64,000 bases of DNA from Ornithodoros turicata (lineage: Eukaryota; Arthropoda; Arachnida; Ixodida; Argasidae), in assembly GCF_037126465.1 (NCBI RefSeq), contig NC_088201.1:138820376-138884375 (forward strand), given 5' to 3'. Below, in pieces: positions 23,101 to 33,921 of this stretch (positions are counted from its first letter, which is position 1; each line of letters begins with the position of its first letter). The notes beneath the pieces were generated by a model. It saw nothing but the letters and a program-made list of their open reading frames with translations, was not told the DNA's origin and searched no databases. Made by a program: the position numbers and the translations under genes.

Positions 23101-23224
23101 CCTTGCTCATCTAGGCTACCGAGAGCTTTCCCTCGCGGTGCTACTTGGCCCTACCCAGCACGCTGAAGTCACGTCTGCGCTGACACGATTCCTTCGGGAA
23201 TCTAAACTCCTGGGCATTCTCTGA
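20150..23224 (+). CDS. Non-LTR retrotransposon ORF2 (RT, RNase H, CCHC), lacking endonuclease
   Basis: This 1,024-codon frame is uninterrupted. Residues ~220-520 form a reverse transcriptase: FRPIALTSCVGKVMER, AAVFLDVAKAYD (catalytic D372), GVPQGSVLSPLLF and ITIYADDICIW (YADD at 460-463). Residues ~740-870 form an RNase H with IYTDAS (D746), AEAEAFALL (E778/780), LTDSK (D804) and WIPSHVGISGNDRAD (D859). A C-x2-C-x7-H-x4-C motif sits at 955-971. RNase H places it among I/R1/LOA/Ingi-type LINEs. The usual N-terminal APE endonuclease is absent. ORF2-like text starts near residue 35-45, so the first codons may be flanking sequence that happens to be open, and the ATG is not necessarily native. 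This is a 5'-truncated copy with intact catalytic residues; autonomous mobility is unlikely. Confidence 0.92.
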   Translation: MLCLNNKWIEQSKTDACVSSPLLINIRGAQRSPLTRCIKSSDWNAFRSTLEWAFRDQQLEHLTSSSFAEVVTDAVTRTTTARRVPIAFSAIDAEYERLRAIRRRAERKTRRSGLPCHIAEARRIQKAIQRHLATLARNRWRRFASSLSPRTPLSRIWSILRALSTPVAQRRPFQALALATSRSEIDVTNEYCARLTTASMSQGSSARAIPVVLESSQEQCLDVPFSFMELEWIRKSPPHTSPGPDCITYKALQNLPLHGRHALLKLYNNCWRDGVFPAEWKNAMIVPLLNPGKSPHAIDAFRPIALTSCVGKVMERMVSARLNWYFESTRFFPEAMAGFRQARSAIDNVIDLVSSIQQAKSDGLLTAAVFLDVAKAYDSVLHNVVAASLQEAGVGGCTLTWLQAFLSDRSLFVRTADGDSANYFVHRGVPQGSVLSPLLFNVILAHLPSLLPKHTNITIYADDICIWTSAARRDAIQRRLQHALDLLVAHLADRGLSVSPAKTVAMAFTRRSFTKYPLLLAGSRLNYVSHYRYLGIIIDRGLTWSLQINSLSARARIYCNVLRHLCGSTWGPSCADLHRVHCSLLLGVMRYSLPVLYGLSNTHERELLNIQYRSLRLCLGVPKTTETFSVLAEAREPSVLIIRDSVALHAYTRYLARHPAHYLCDTAQRYPASAFGQAICRLRSNIPSTSARTSFAPPMWTLQYPTVQTSIPGLRKKKVVPTVVACQLTLFHIYSHHRHRTQIYTDASVSLVGPSAAFCIPEDGAEHGFKLPLMSSAEAEAFALLAALRHVSSCAPRAWSVLTDSKVALEALASYSAALISDTYTAIIALHSELVSLGHEVVFQWIPSHVGISGNDRADALARQAHDAEQPTVFSLAHSMCQLKIRRFTANRTQLFQQEAIRTNAFLKSIDPLMTYAVPGRIPRIEESLLHRLRLNVARTPLLLFKMNQHPSPLCPTCNVEADVPHILIACQRYEDHRSSLPRRLAHLGYRELSLAVLLGPTQHAEVTSALTRFLRESKLLGIL

Positions 23225-23405
23225 TGCATCCTATGCGCAACGATTAGTGAAGGAGCTGTTTCTTCTGTATTTTTTGATAATTTTCTGTATCCCAGCTGTT
23301 TTCTTCTGTTTGCTTGAAAGCATTAGGGAATAGCAAGCCCACACCGTGGCTAACCTTTCCCTTCCCTTTTTTCTTACTTTGCATTAAACATATCCCCCCA
23401 GTCCG
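23225..23405 (+). mobile_element. 3' UTR of the LINE
   Basis: It follows the ORF2 stop. Shared with the minus-strand copy near 14.04-14.1 kb are GGCTAACCTTTCCCTTCCC, TTTTTTCTTA and CATATCCCCCCA. The 3' border is set by where that similarity stops. Confidence 0.6.
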
Positions 23406-24361
23406 CTGTTGGATCTACTTCTGTCCGAGATACATTATCCCAAAGGGGACGCACGGGCACACTCAGCGTGATACTACGTTTGCCTGTAAAATATAATAAG
23501 GTGAGGGGGAAGATACATAACCCTTTTTCTTGTCTGTGATTCTGTTGGTAAAATTGTCATTCGTTTAGCAGCATGTATGTGTATATTCCAGAGTCTACTA
23601 ATAAATATATCAGTTGAGAGCAAGCAGTTGTGTTGTAGCTGCCTCATCCTGTCCTTGGCTGCCTGTGTTTCACTATGGACATGTTTGCTATTGCAAAAAA
23701 AGAAAGAAAAAGACCATAGAAAAACACGAAAAGAGCGACCTGGAAAGCTGCCTGTTCTAGTGCTCACATGGAGGCAATGCAATGAGGTAACATGTTCCAT
23801 TCATGAAGTGTACATAGTAGTACAGGTCACAATGGCAACCAATTATTCAGCCCAGGCAGCACAGCGCGACGACTCAACGTCGGTGCGCCGGCGGCGACCG
23901 ACCAGACCGGGTCGGCTTCCGACGATGGTCCGGCATACGGTTTGCAACACGGGAATGTTAATGGTCCGTTGTCGGCAGCGTGTATCGTAACCCAACGATT
24001 TCCCGAGGTGCAGCCAATGCACACTTACGGGTACCTCCTTCACCCACACGAGAGCTAGTTTGCGCGATTTCTAACAACAAAATCAATATGTCGTTGTAGA
24101 AAATTCTTTATTGCATCATAGTCACCAGCTACATGGGTTCTTTATGGCACCACTTCACCAGCAATGAAAAAATGAGTGTTATACATTGAAAGTATACAAT
24201 CACCAGTCCCGCATATGTACTATTTACCTCACAAATATTCACTTAACAGAGGTGATAGAAGTTGAACTCGTTGCCAGTTCAGTTAGGCCGTTGACAGATG
24301 GAAGTCACTGAAAAGGTTAGCCAGAACATAATTGTCTCAAGTTATACTGTGCAAGAATTGT
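23406..24361. other. No gene recognised
   Basis: Only short ORFs. Around 23,849 a CCCAGGCAGCACAGCG word resembles the ends of the palindromic MITEs at 26.5 kb, but no matching inverted end was found. Confidence 0.3.
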
Positions 24362-25820
24362 AAGTCCGTTTCACGTCAGCTCAGACATGGAGGTCCCATG
24401 GACATCCTGGATTTTCATTACTTTTTATATTTAGAAGCTCATCGTACATGATGATCGACATCAATTAATCATTTCTACCGAATAGTTTCCGTGCAAAAAA
24501 ATCGAGAAATCCGCCCCTGAATTCGAGTGTTGCAGTTTTGCCGTGTTTGCACGTGTATACCTCCTGAGTTTTAAAAGGTATTGTAGTGAATTTTTTTTGT
24601 ATCGTTTGTATTTCGCTAGCCATAGCTACTGTCCAGTTTTCAGCGAAATCGAAATGCAATGTGTGCGTCTTGGACGGTAGATTAGTATTTTTCTGCCGTA
24701 TGACTTTGCTCTGAGCGTCTCTAATATTATGTGTGAGAACCCGCCCACGTCCTTAGCTCTGACAGGAAACTTCAGCATACACCACGCATTTGGTGCTGGA
24801 AGCCCTCTGCATAACTTAAAAATGAAGTAAGGCAAGCTTCGCAGGAACTTCTGGGAACCCTGACGACAGAAAACTCCTAACTCGACATTTACTTGTACAG
24901 TATGCGTACCGCCATGTACGCTGGCCTTTGCTGAAAGACCGCTTTTCGGCAACGTGGGATTTTATTCAGATGCGTTGCGGGAAATGACGATATCCGAGGT
25001 GCGGATTCTTTCTTGAGCAGGACGTCAAAAGTTTAGACGACGAATAGCTCAGGTGAGGCTAAGGCCCGGCACCTTTGCCCAAACAAGGGACGCAACGACA
25101 GGAGGCACGCCATCCCACTGTGCCGCCAGCCGGGCTCCGGTCCGTACGTTCGCATTTTAACACTGTAACCGCCACTGTACGCCTTTTGAAGCAGACTTTC
25201 TTCAAGTAAGATGAAAGTTCTAACATCGGGCCATGTCCTGACAAAATATAAATTGAATCAAAATGGGCGTTTTTGAGAAACGGACGCGCGAAATCCTTGT
25301 TTTTTCGAACTGTGCCTAAACATTTGCCTGTTTCAGCACATGCCTGTAAGAGATATACGCACGATAGATATATCATATGAAAGAGCATCGAAAGCTGAGT
25401 GAGCTCATACCAAGTATGGCAATGAGGAACATCTATAGCCAGAGAAAACATGCGTCGAAATTGGGACAAAACTGCGCGAGAGAGCATGTTCGCAATTTTT
25501 TCTAGCACACAGCGTTGCACCTGCGCGCCAAAATTTGCGCTCTGACAGCTGGCCTGTAGGCATACTGACGCATCAAAAAAATTTCACTTCAATATCTTTT
25601 AACACCCGGGAGATATACGCGTGCAAACACGGCAAAACTGAAACATTCGAATTAGGGCCGGACTTTCTCGATTTTTTTGCACGAAAGCTACTCGGTAGAA
25701 ATTATTCATTTTACAGCTGTTAATCATAATATACGATGAGCGTATAAATATAAAAAATACTGAAAACCCAGGAGGTCGATGCGACCTCCCTGATTGAACT
25801 GACGTGACACCAGCCTGTAA
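24362..25820. mobile_element. DNA transposon with ~200-250 bp inverted repeats
   Basis: The left arm (about 24,370-24,600) and right arm (about 25,575-25,815) are inverted copies with shared CACGTCAG, TTTTTATATTTA, GCTCATCGTA, TTTCTACCGA, GTGCAAAAAAATCGAGAAA and GTTTGCACG words. The interior has ORFs on the minus strand (24,626-24,952; 25,059-25,520) with no motif I recognise. The exact termini and target duplication were not resolved. Confidence 0.6.
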
Positions 25821-25920
25821 CTAAATTTCAAACGCAGTTTCACGTCATAAAACGTAATGAAAATTGACGCGAAGTTCCTAAGCTACTTTAGAAATGTAAC
25901 AAGTTACCTTCAAGTTGGCA

Positions 25921-26406
25921 GAATAAAAGCGCTAAAAACACGAGGACGACCGACACACAGTTAGCACACTAACAACATTTATTTTTCAACAAGAACCGTT
26001 CCTTAAAAAAGCTCATAAATTCCCTTTCCCTCGTTGTCAACCCAATGGAAGCGCTGCTGACGCACTTGTCACCCCCCCTCCGCTATCAAAAAAGCTTCCC
26101 AGATTTCTCGTCCCTGGTATCGAAGAACCTGCCCTTTATCTGCGTGTCACCAAACAAAGGTAGACAACCACAATCCCTCACATGTAAAAAAAGATTACCA
26201 GACCGTGCAGATAGATTATACTTGTACTCTCTCAAACGAACATTTAAACACCTTTCTGTTTGGCCCAGATACATGGACCCACATGACAATGGAATTTCAT
26301 ACACAACATGAGAAACACAGTTAACAAATCTATCCCTATGCTTCACAACGCATCCTTTCTTTTCAACCCCCCGAACATCGTTAACTATTGCAGGTAGGGA
26401 AGACAA
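25921..26406 (-). pseudogene. Penelope-like GIY-YIG fragment with 3' end (minus copy)
   Basis: The minus-strand frame reads VVYEIPLSCGSMYLGQTERC, then LNVRLREYKYN and FLHVRDCGC, a GIY-YIG nuclease of a Penelope-like element. It ends LCAL-like after about 106 codons and is followed (toward 25,921) by a 3' region ending in TTTTTAGCGCTTTTATTCTG on the minus strand. The RT is missing. It faces away from a second, plus-strand copy at 26.5-27.3 kb, with which it shares the whole 3' region. Confidence 0.8.
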
Positions 26407-26558
26407 TTTCCTCCCCCTCCAAAAACCACTTTAACCCCCCTCTTTTCAGACAATTTTTTTTAGATTATGCGAGACTTTATGAACGTAGGGAATGACAGTG
26501 GCCCCGGAAAAACACTCTTTCAACTGGCGTATCTGGGCCAAACAGGAAGGTGTTTACC

Positions 26559-26850
26559 CAAGCAGCACAATGTACTGAAAGTCGAGTGCAATGGGGGTGG
26601 CCGGTATGTGTCTTGTCAATGTTCTTTAGTTTCACGGGTCTGTTCAAGGTCTTCCACCTACCTGTCCACCCCTATTGCACTCGACTTTCAGTACATTAAT
26701 GTACTGAAAGTCGAGTGCAATAGGGGTGGACGGTATGTGTCTTATCAATGCTGTTTAGTTTCACGAGTCTGTTCAAGGCCTTCCACCTACCCGTCCACCC
26801 CTATTGCACTCGACTTCCAGTACATTTTGCTGCTTGGGTTGTGCTGCTTG
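26559..26850. mobile_element. Two tandem palindromic MITEs (CCCAAGCAGCAC family)
   Basis: It starts CCCAAGCAGCACAATGTACT and ends with a repeated GCTGCTTGGG. Each ~140-bp half-unit is itself a palindrome with arms GTACTGAAAGTCGAGTGCAA...GGGGTGG and the complement. The two units meet at about 26,698 as ACATTAATGT. They are inserted inside the GIY-YIG coding sequence. Confidence 0.75.
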
Positions 26851-27007
26851 GGTAAATGTTCGTTTGAGAGAGCACAAGTATAATCTATCTGCACGTTCTG
26901 GTAATCTTTTTTTACATGTGAGGGATTGTGGTTGTCTATCTTTGGTTGGTGACACGCAGATAAAGGGCAGGTTCTCCGATAGCAGGGAACGAGAAATCTG
27001 GGAAGCT

Positions 27008-27164
27008 TCCCAAGCAGCAAAATGCACTGAAAGTCGAGTGCAATAGGGGTGGACGGGTAGGTGAAAGGCCTTGAACAGATTCGTGAAACCAAAGAACCTT
27101 GATAAGACACATACCGTCCACCCCTATTGCACTCGACTTTCAGTACATTGTGCTGCTTGGGTTT
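27008..27164. mobile_element. Palindromic MITE, third copy
   Basis: CCCAAGCAGCAAAATGCACT opens and AGTACATTGTGCTGCTTGGG closes. The inner arms are again AAAGTCGAGTGCAATAGGGG and the complement. It is inserted in the 3' part of the plus-strand Penelope fragment. Confidence 0.75.
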
Positions 27165-27385
27165 TTTGATAGCGGAGGGGGGTGACAAGTGCGTCAGCAG
27201 CGCTTCCATTGGGTTGACAACGAAGTTAAGGGAATTTGTGAGCTCTTTTAAGGAACGGTTGTTGTTGAAAAATAAATGTTGTTAGTGCACTAACTGTGTG
27301 TCCGTCGTCCTCGTGTTTTTAGCGCTTTTATTCTGCCATGCCTTACCAACAGGCCCAGCCTGAAGTTTTAAGTATCTTCAAGTTA

Positions 27386-28289
27386 CAGTCGACCCCCGTT
27401 TATCCGGACGGTGCCGTTCCCGGCGAAATCGTCCGGATACCGGGACATCCGGATAAATGAAACGACCGGATAGAAGCGTCCTACAGAGCAAGGTTTAATT
27501 AAAACACAGAAATCTCGTCAATGACAGCTGTTACATAGTAGTGTAGGCACTCGATTCCTGCAAACTTTTGCTAATTGCATAGAGTTGAGCCACGTTGTTG
27601 CGCTGCTCAAAGAATGTCAGTGCGGACGCAAAGTGTCAATGTCGGAGCCTTGTTTCTCACCGGCGTCATCGGCACAGTCTTGCTGCACATCATCGGAGGC
27701 AACAGCAGCAATCACACCGTCATCAGTCATAGCTGCACACGCGTCATCGTCCTTATCAACGTCAACGTAGTCAGAAACCGCAGCATCATCTACGGCAGTC
27801 GCAGTGAGCCTCTGCATCAGGGATCGCAGCTCAGCTAGGGGAATGTCTTCGTCGGCCAACGGGCCGTAAGCAGCAGGCCCTCGGGTTGGAGTTTTCCCCT
27901 GTAGAACCGGACAGTTGCTCGAGATATTTCCAAATGACTCGACTGGTCAACGTGACCCAACGCACACAAATAGAAAAGAGGGTCATCGTGCACGGTTGTC
28001 TCCCCTACGGAGGAATGTAGGTCCCTGACGTGTGACGGGAATAACCCCAACACAGAGAAAAGGGTGACGAAGCGGGGTCAGCGTCTCCTCTTACTCACGG
28101 TAGTCCGGATATCTGAAGCTGAATTACAAGAATTTTCGAGTTTCGTTCCCTGGAATTCTTGTCCGAGTCCGGAAGCTGAAGTCCGGATAAACGAGAACAA
28201 AATACATGGAGGAAAATCCGTTCCCGTGCCTTTTGTCCGGATACCGGGGGATCCGGATAAATGAAGTCCGGATAAACGGGGGTCGACTG
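27386..28289 (-). mobile_element. pogo/Tigger-type element, internally deleted
   Basis: TA|CAGTCGACCCCCGTTTATCC at the left and GGATAAACGGGGGTCGACTG|TA at the right are exact inverted ends with TA duplications. TCCGGATA words recur subterminally. A minus-strand remnant of a transposase C-terminus lies inside (27,617-27,859), which sets the strand. Confidence 0.8.
27617..27859 (-). pseudogene. pogo/Tigger transposase C-terminal remnant
   Basis: The frame reads DEDIPLAELRSLMQRL, then an acidic stretch with VDDAAVSDYVDVDKDDDACA and MTDDGVIAAVAS. Acidic C-terminal tails with a TDxxIxxxV pattern are typical of Tigger/jerky-type transposases, whose DDE core and CENP-B-like DNA-binding domain lie upstream and are deleted here. 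It sits inside matching TIRs. Only about 80 codons remain. Confidence 0.5.
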
Positions 28290-28389
28290 TACTTGGTACT
28301 CAATATACATACTTTTTAGTTCTTGACCTGTCTATATGGTTAATTCAAACCTTGCTGTCACAATGGGCGATTCAAGACGTTTCAATATA

Positions 28390-29228
28390 CGAGGGGTGTT
28401 CAAGTCAAACCGGGACTTTCTGTCTCCTGAGTGTACAAATGTCTCGCGCTACTTCTTTTTCGTAATTTTCACACGCGACAGGCCTCTGCGTTCACCACGT
28501 GCTGGTCCAAAGTTTGTGCAAAACAGAAGACACGTGCTTGACAAGATGGCCGACAACGAGGTGAGCGCGCACATCGAAGAACGAATTGTCATGAAGTTTC
28601 TCGTGAATGAAGGCGTAAAGTCATCTGAAATTCACAGAAGAGAAGAAGGCTCAGTATGGCCACGATACACTTAGCCGCAGCAAAGCGTTTCAGTGGTGCA
28701 AACGGTTCCGAGACAGCCGTACATCAGTGCAGGACGATCCCGGCCGGGGCGGCTCAGGGCCCAGTGTCAAAGTTCCTGAGAATATCCAACTTGTGGAGCA
28801 ACTGATCCTCAAGAACCGACGGATAACATGGCTCGAACTGTCTCGAAAGACGGACCTTTCTGTGGCAACATTGAACACTATCATTCATGAACACCTCCAG
28901 TTTCGGAAAGTTAGTGCCCGTTGGGTCCCGAGGCAGCTCTCCGTGTTTGACCGGTAGAGAAGACTGGAAATCTCCCAAGAGCTAAGGTACCGTCTCGACA
29001 CTGAAGGACAGCCGTTCCTTGATCGGATCATCACGTGCGATGAAACGTGGGTGCATCATTTCACTCCTGAGTCTAAACGCGTATCAAAACAGTGGAAGCA
29101 TCCGGGCTCGCCAGCTCCCAAGAAGTTCCGAAGCACCCCGTCTGCGGGTAAGGTCATGGCCATGGTTTTCTGGGACAAGGCTGGCGTTGTTCATGTTGAT
29201 TTTCTACCCAGTGGCACCACCATCAATA
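28390..29228 (+). pseudogene. Mariner transposase pseudogene with 5' TIR
   Basis: A 5' TIR (CGAGGGGTGTTCAAGTCAAA) starts after TA at 28,388-28,389. The coding region starts at the ATG at 28,546 (MADNEVSAHIEERIVMKFLV). Frameshifts follow; then FQWCKRFRDSRTSVQDDPG, the helix-turn-helix part (ITWLELSRKTDLSVATLNTI) and, after a stop near 28,957, the catalytic block ITCDETWVHHFTPESKR with KVMAMVFWD and GVVHVDFLPSGTTIN. Mariner transposases cut and paste through a DD34D triad. The first D is present, the other two are lost because the copy stops at about 29,228, where a different transposon end begins. Inactive. Confidence 0.88.
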
Positions 29229-29300
29229 CAACTGTAAAAACGACATCTGTGCTACTCTTATGGCTTTTTTATAAAAATTCTGTAATGGATAAAAAAAAGC
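29229..29300. mobile_element. Terminal fragment of another DNA transposon
   Basis: It begins AACTGTAAAAACGACATCTG and ends GCACCCTGTA, the form of an IS630/mariner-type terminus (ACAGGGTGC inverted). It matches 11,985-12,050. Confidence 0.5.
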
Positions 29301-31285
29301 ACCCTGTATGTAAATGCCGTGAGTGAAACACTATGCGCTTTCACGAATTGTCGAAAGAACCCGGAAGACCTCGCAGCTTCGAATTTTCCGAAAGTACGAC
29401 AGGAAACTGGCAGTTATCGCGTCTGTTTCCAACCAGTAACACTCGTTTCCGCTCTCTGCCACACGTTGAAAGACTGCCAGCAGCTGTGCTCAGGAGAGGG
29501 CAATCGACCTTAGAGGAGTAATATCGCGATGCACTTGGATATATTGGCGATATATATATATAGTTGCACAACTAGGAATTAACTTTTTTTTTTACTTCCG
29601 CGACAAAAAGCAGAAATAACGTTTTGAGAGAATTCAGTGTGAGACTATTGGATTGCAATGACAAAATCGGTGGGATTCAGGCGCGAGATTTATCCCGTGT
29701 GGCAACTTAAAGGAACATGGAAGGGACTTGGGGCATATATTATTTGACCGTTTGATCCCTTTAAGGAACTGTCACGCAAAATGTTTCACCTGGGAAGTAA
29801 AATTTCTTCAGAAAATGGCGTTGCAAGAATGCGAGCAGCGGCGACGATCTCGTCCAGCTACTCTTCCCGTTTGGTGACGTACGTCAGATCAGCCTAGCAC
29901 TTTTAATTGGCTACCGAGAACCGTCTGCTGACGAGAGAGATCTATCAGATGCGTCAGGGGACGGGGGCGCGAAATACAAACGCGAAAAAGAAAGGACGGA
30001 AAAAGAAGGCGCACGTCTCAGGGTAGACGTCATGACGTCACATTCTGGCGGTTGAGGGAAGGGCTCTCTGACTCTCGTAATTGAAAGCGTTTACGCATCA
30101 AGATTACGCGGAACACTTTGTTTATGTACATATGTATTGCTCATACATATGAGCAATATGTATGAGCAATACATACGTACTCAGTGCTTGTAATCCTGAT
30201 TTCTACTCCTCCCCATATATTTTCGGAGTGCTTCCATGCTAATTGAAGGGACGGTTGTACACGTATCTTTCTGAATATACGCGCCATAAGTTATGTTAGT
30301 AGATTATATCGATAATTTATGGTCTGAGAGGATCGTATTCAGGGACGTATTGTAAATAATATGAATAGCCCGTCCTGCATAACGAGCCTGTTTCCGAAAA
30401 GGTAATCATTCTTCGACCGTGCACTATTCATCACAAGCGAGTAGCAGAATGAACGCAACACGATGCACTAGAAACGGAATGAGGAAATGGTAATGTGCAA
30501 TATGTGTCATGCGAAACGAATGACGTTTCCACTTCAAAACTAGTGCCTTTAGGCATACCATTCGTCTGCACTTGCTTACGGTCCGCACGGGTGTTTCATA
30601 GCATCCTTGCGTTTATTACGATCTGCCAGATCCCTTGTGCGATCGATGCTAAGGTTAGCCACGTGATCGAATCGTTCGATGGTATGATTGAGTTTATGAC
30701 GGCATAGAAAAGTTCATTGTCCAAATCATGTTAGTTCAATTATGCATATTTATAATGACTTCGTCAGTATATACGGCTGGTGCATCTCGATCGTCGCGAC
30801 GCTCGCGGCGCCTAACGGCTCCTGGCCAAACTTATTGCAAGACTCGCTCCCACCTCTTGGCTTTGACGTCGTGCTATTGCTGTCCTTTTTGGTAAACAAC
30901 CCGGTAGTTTCAGGGAGCCGCTGAAGAAAGTGGTAGACGTTGAAGGAAAGGTCGCAATAGGTTCCTACCTCATTAGTCACGTATGGATCGTAACTTTTGA
31001 ATCAGCGTTGGAGAAATCGAAGCTGGTGAGACAAAGGCTACACTAAAACAGGAAAAATGTTTAATAACTGAACGTAACGAGACAATACTGGAGGTCAAAG
31101 TGCCCTGGGTTCGACTTCACGTCAGTGATGACGCAATTCGAAAAGCCTTAGAATGATACTGCAACATTGAAGAGATTGTTATGCCAAAATGGAAGTGTAA
31201 CGGCTTCAACTAGAACAACGAGGCTGATACGTCAGAAACTAAACAAGGATTGTCGGCTGAGAATATTCCGCAACAGATACAGATA
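29301..31285. other. No gene recognised; contains a small palindrome
   Basis: At 30,127-30,182 a palindrome is built from GTATTGCTCATACATAT repeats. A TGACGTCA site lies at 30,033-30,040 in a GC-richer patch (29,830-30,060). Otherwise nothing is supported. Confidence 0.35.
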
Positions 31286-32049
31286 CAGTCAAGTCTCGAT
31301 TTATGAACACCCTCGGTTCCCCGAAAAATCGTTCATAAATCGAGGGATTCATAAATCGAAAATTCCGTTAACTGAGTACTATCGAGCAAATCGAACAGTA
31401 TTTCCGAGTTGGGATTGTGTTTATAATGCCATATATTGTGTAATTTTGCTTTTGACCATGCCTTCTGCTGTATCAATCTCACAAAGAACAGACGTTAGCA
31501 CATTCATACCCTGTTTATTATGCAATACTGAATTGTTTAATTTTGCTTTGGACCATGCCTTCCGCTGTGTCAATCTTGGAAAGAAGAGATGTCACCACAT
31601 TCGCAGTGGACTGCTCTCGGATTTCCTCCGAGATTTTTAACCTCCGTTTATTAATCTCCGGGTGACAGCGACCACCTTATTCATCAACTGAGGTCAGGAA
31701 CACTCGCACCTTGTGCGACCCCGGAAAACCCATTTGTTGTTCGGATTTCGAGAGGTTAAGAACCGAGGGTGCAATACCTGGAAAACGTTTTGTCCGTTCA
31801 GGCGTCATTCATAAGACCACGGAATAATCCCTTTGAATGTTTCTGTTGACCTCGGAACGATTAGTTCATAAATTGAGGGCAAAAACGCTGGGCAACTTCT
31901 AGTTGGTTCCCAGAAATTCCGTTCATTATTCGAATATCGAGGTTCATAAAACGAGGGAAAAATGAATGGAAAAAGTTTGGTTCCCCGTGCTCGTGTTCAT
32001 AAAACGAGGGAATTCATAAATCGAAGGTTCATAAATCGAGGGTTGACTG
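31286..32049. mobile_element. pogo/Tigger-type MITE
   Basis: TA|CAGTCAAGTCTCGATTTATG and CATAAATCGAGGGTTGACTG|TA are inverted ends with TA duplication. CATAAATCGAGGG words recur near both ends. It is 764 bp, with no transposase recognised. Confidence 0.75.
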
Positions 32050-32051
32050 TA

Positions 32052-32367
32052 TACGGAACTCCGATGTTGGTTTCAGTGCAGAAAATAGCCCCGATGTGCT
32101 TACGCTGTCTGCAGAAGGGTTACGTGAGACGTCAGTGCAAGGTACCTCGCTGTGGTTTGACATGGACTTGTGTTTTGGACATGACACAGCTTCTCCAGAA
32201 TGACTGCTGCGCAGCTGCTCTGGCTTGACACGATGGAATGACTACGTATATACGCTTGGAGAACAAGGGCGTCCTTAGAGAAGCAAGATGACAGCAAGCA
32301 CATTATTGATGAGAAGGAGATGGAAGACATCGAACTGGAAAGGGATAACCTTCTTGAAGGTGGGTCA
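32052..32367 (+). pseudogene. Retroelement gag-like zinc-knuckle remnant
   Basis: The plus strand reads APMCLRCLQKGYVRRQCKVP then RC, a zinc-knuckle pattern (C-x2-C-x3-G-Y-x4-C, with Y where H is usual). A frameshift follows, with FGHD in another frame and an acidic block EKEMEDIELERDNLLEGG. Paired CCHC knuckles followed by an acidic tail are typical of ORF1/Gag of arthropod non-LTR and LTR elements. It is decayed; the family is unresolved. Confidence 0.55.
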
Positions 32368-33412
32368 TTACATGCGAAACGTCCGAGACATTGCGCTCAA
32401 CCTCCCCGATTTCTTTAAAAAAATGTGATTGATTGTTCCCATTGAGCCCTGGTTAATTTTTGACGAAAAACAAAAATCGCGCCGTGGCCGCCTTTTGAAG
32501 ATTCGGTGGGACATGTGACCTACCTGGCGAAGAAAAAAGAAGACTGTATGTAGAAAAATAACGTTTTCGCCAATTCCAACCAAACATGTTCTGAGTGAAG
32601 GAAAAGCATAATACTTTCGTGCTAAGACCGTGGAAGATCGACATTTTTTATCGAGTTTATGCTCAAAGAAAACTGTGACATTTCGGGAACCTTTGCAATT
32701 TTTACTGAACTCTTTTTCTGAGCATTTTGAACTGATTAGCACTGTTGTCTAGGAGGTATAGAACGCGTTCAAAATACCTTGAGGCTTGCAAACTCGGAAT
32801 AGTATGCAGGAAAAAAAAAAACGGTGAATTTCGGTAGTATTGCTTGATTACCCCTTATTCAGCCGTCAATTGGGCAATGAAGTGTTCCTGATAAAATTAC
32901 GAGACAAACTGCAATTCATAGTACGGCCCTTGGGCAATTATTTTCCAAAGTTTAATCGAAACAATTTTTGTTTTGGCAGCGAAACAAATTTTTGAACTTG
33001 GCCACCCTCGCACTCATCCAGTCTTACCTCATAAGGCTACTTCAGCCCAAGACGCGTCGCCGCTGCTGCCACCAAACGCACACGGGAGCGGTCTAACCCC
33101 ATTTGCGTTGTTCAGCGAAACAACAACAACAACAACAAAAAAGCTGACATAATTTAATTCTCGAAGCCACAGGTTCTCACGATAACGGCTTACTACGGCG
33201 ATTCAGTAGGATCACTGGTCCTAGGGATGTACTACGGTCAGAACGGGCTCTGGCGGGCTGTTGAATAACAATACATATAATCTGCTCGAACAATGACAGA
33301 CACAACGCCTACTAACACAGAGAGCGAGACAGTGTTGACGGCGCGAGGCAGTAAAGGGTGGGCCTCAAAGCAATGCAATGTTCGACGACACCCTAACTTG
33401 CCCCGGTCGCCT
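32368..33412. other. No gene recognised; (CAA)n microsatellite
   Basis: A run of CAA repeats lies at about 33,116-33,139. The ORFs on both strands carry no motif. Confidence 0.35.
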
Positions 33413-33600
33413 ACAATGTTATCGCAGCATACAACTCGGCCGAAACAAAGGGTCACAACATCATCATCCAGTGGATTCCAGGGCACTGCGGTATCAGTGG
33501 AAATGAGAATGCGGACCAGGTTGCTCGAATTGCTCACCATAAAAGAACTGCTCATCAAATCTACTTCACGCAATCCGACGCGAAGTACTTGCTGGCCTCC
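33413..33600 (+). pseudogene. LINE RNase H fragment
   Basis: The frame from 33,413 reads YNVIAAYNSAETKGHNIIIQ then WIPGHCGISGNENADQVARI, the C-terminal RNase H block of a LINE. The longer open frame overlapping it (33,293-33,664) is out of phase and is not the coding frame. The catalytic D-E-D part upstream is not recognisable, and the zinc tail downstream is not seen. Confidence 0.75.
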
Positions 33601-33921
33601 TTACGTAATCGCTGTTTTCTTTCTGTTCCTATTCTGTTATATTCTAGGGCGTGTAATAAACTAGGAAAAGGACGACAACTTCACAATTTCGGCCACCACC
33701 AAACGATTCAATAACAGATTTTTTCCCACGACAGAAAAAGTGATGACTGGTTCAGTGTGCCTTCCGAAGAATTTGCGTTGTGTTTGGCTTCGTCGTGTAG
33801 ATGTAGGTTCGTCGGTCCTGGCTTTCACGTTCCCTGGTTCGATCCGCGGACAATAGCGTCACCCCCTTCTTCCTGGAGGGCTTATTAATGCCATACGGCC
33901 ACTGTGGCATAATCAATTCCT

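Larger units (their letters stand above)
26520..27345 (+). pseudogene. Penelope-like GIY-YIG fragment (plus copy) broken by MITEs
   Basis: YLGQTGRCL (about 26,527-26,555) is directly followed by a MITE cluster. The same domain resumes at about 26,853 with NVRLREHKYNLSARSGN and FLHVRDCGCLSLVGDTQIK. A second MITE interrupts at about 27,008-27,164, and the copy ends with GTGTTTTTAGCGCTTTTATT near 27,330. It is the inverted partner of 25,921-26,406, so together they form a large broken inverted repeat. Confidence 0.78.

Noticed and set aside
33293..33664. 123-codon plus-strand ORF
   Set aside because: The genuine RNase H motif is in a different frame of the same stretch. The longer frame is a shadow.
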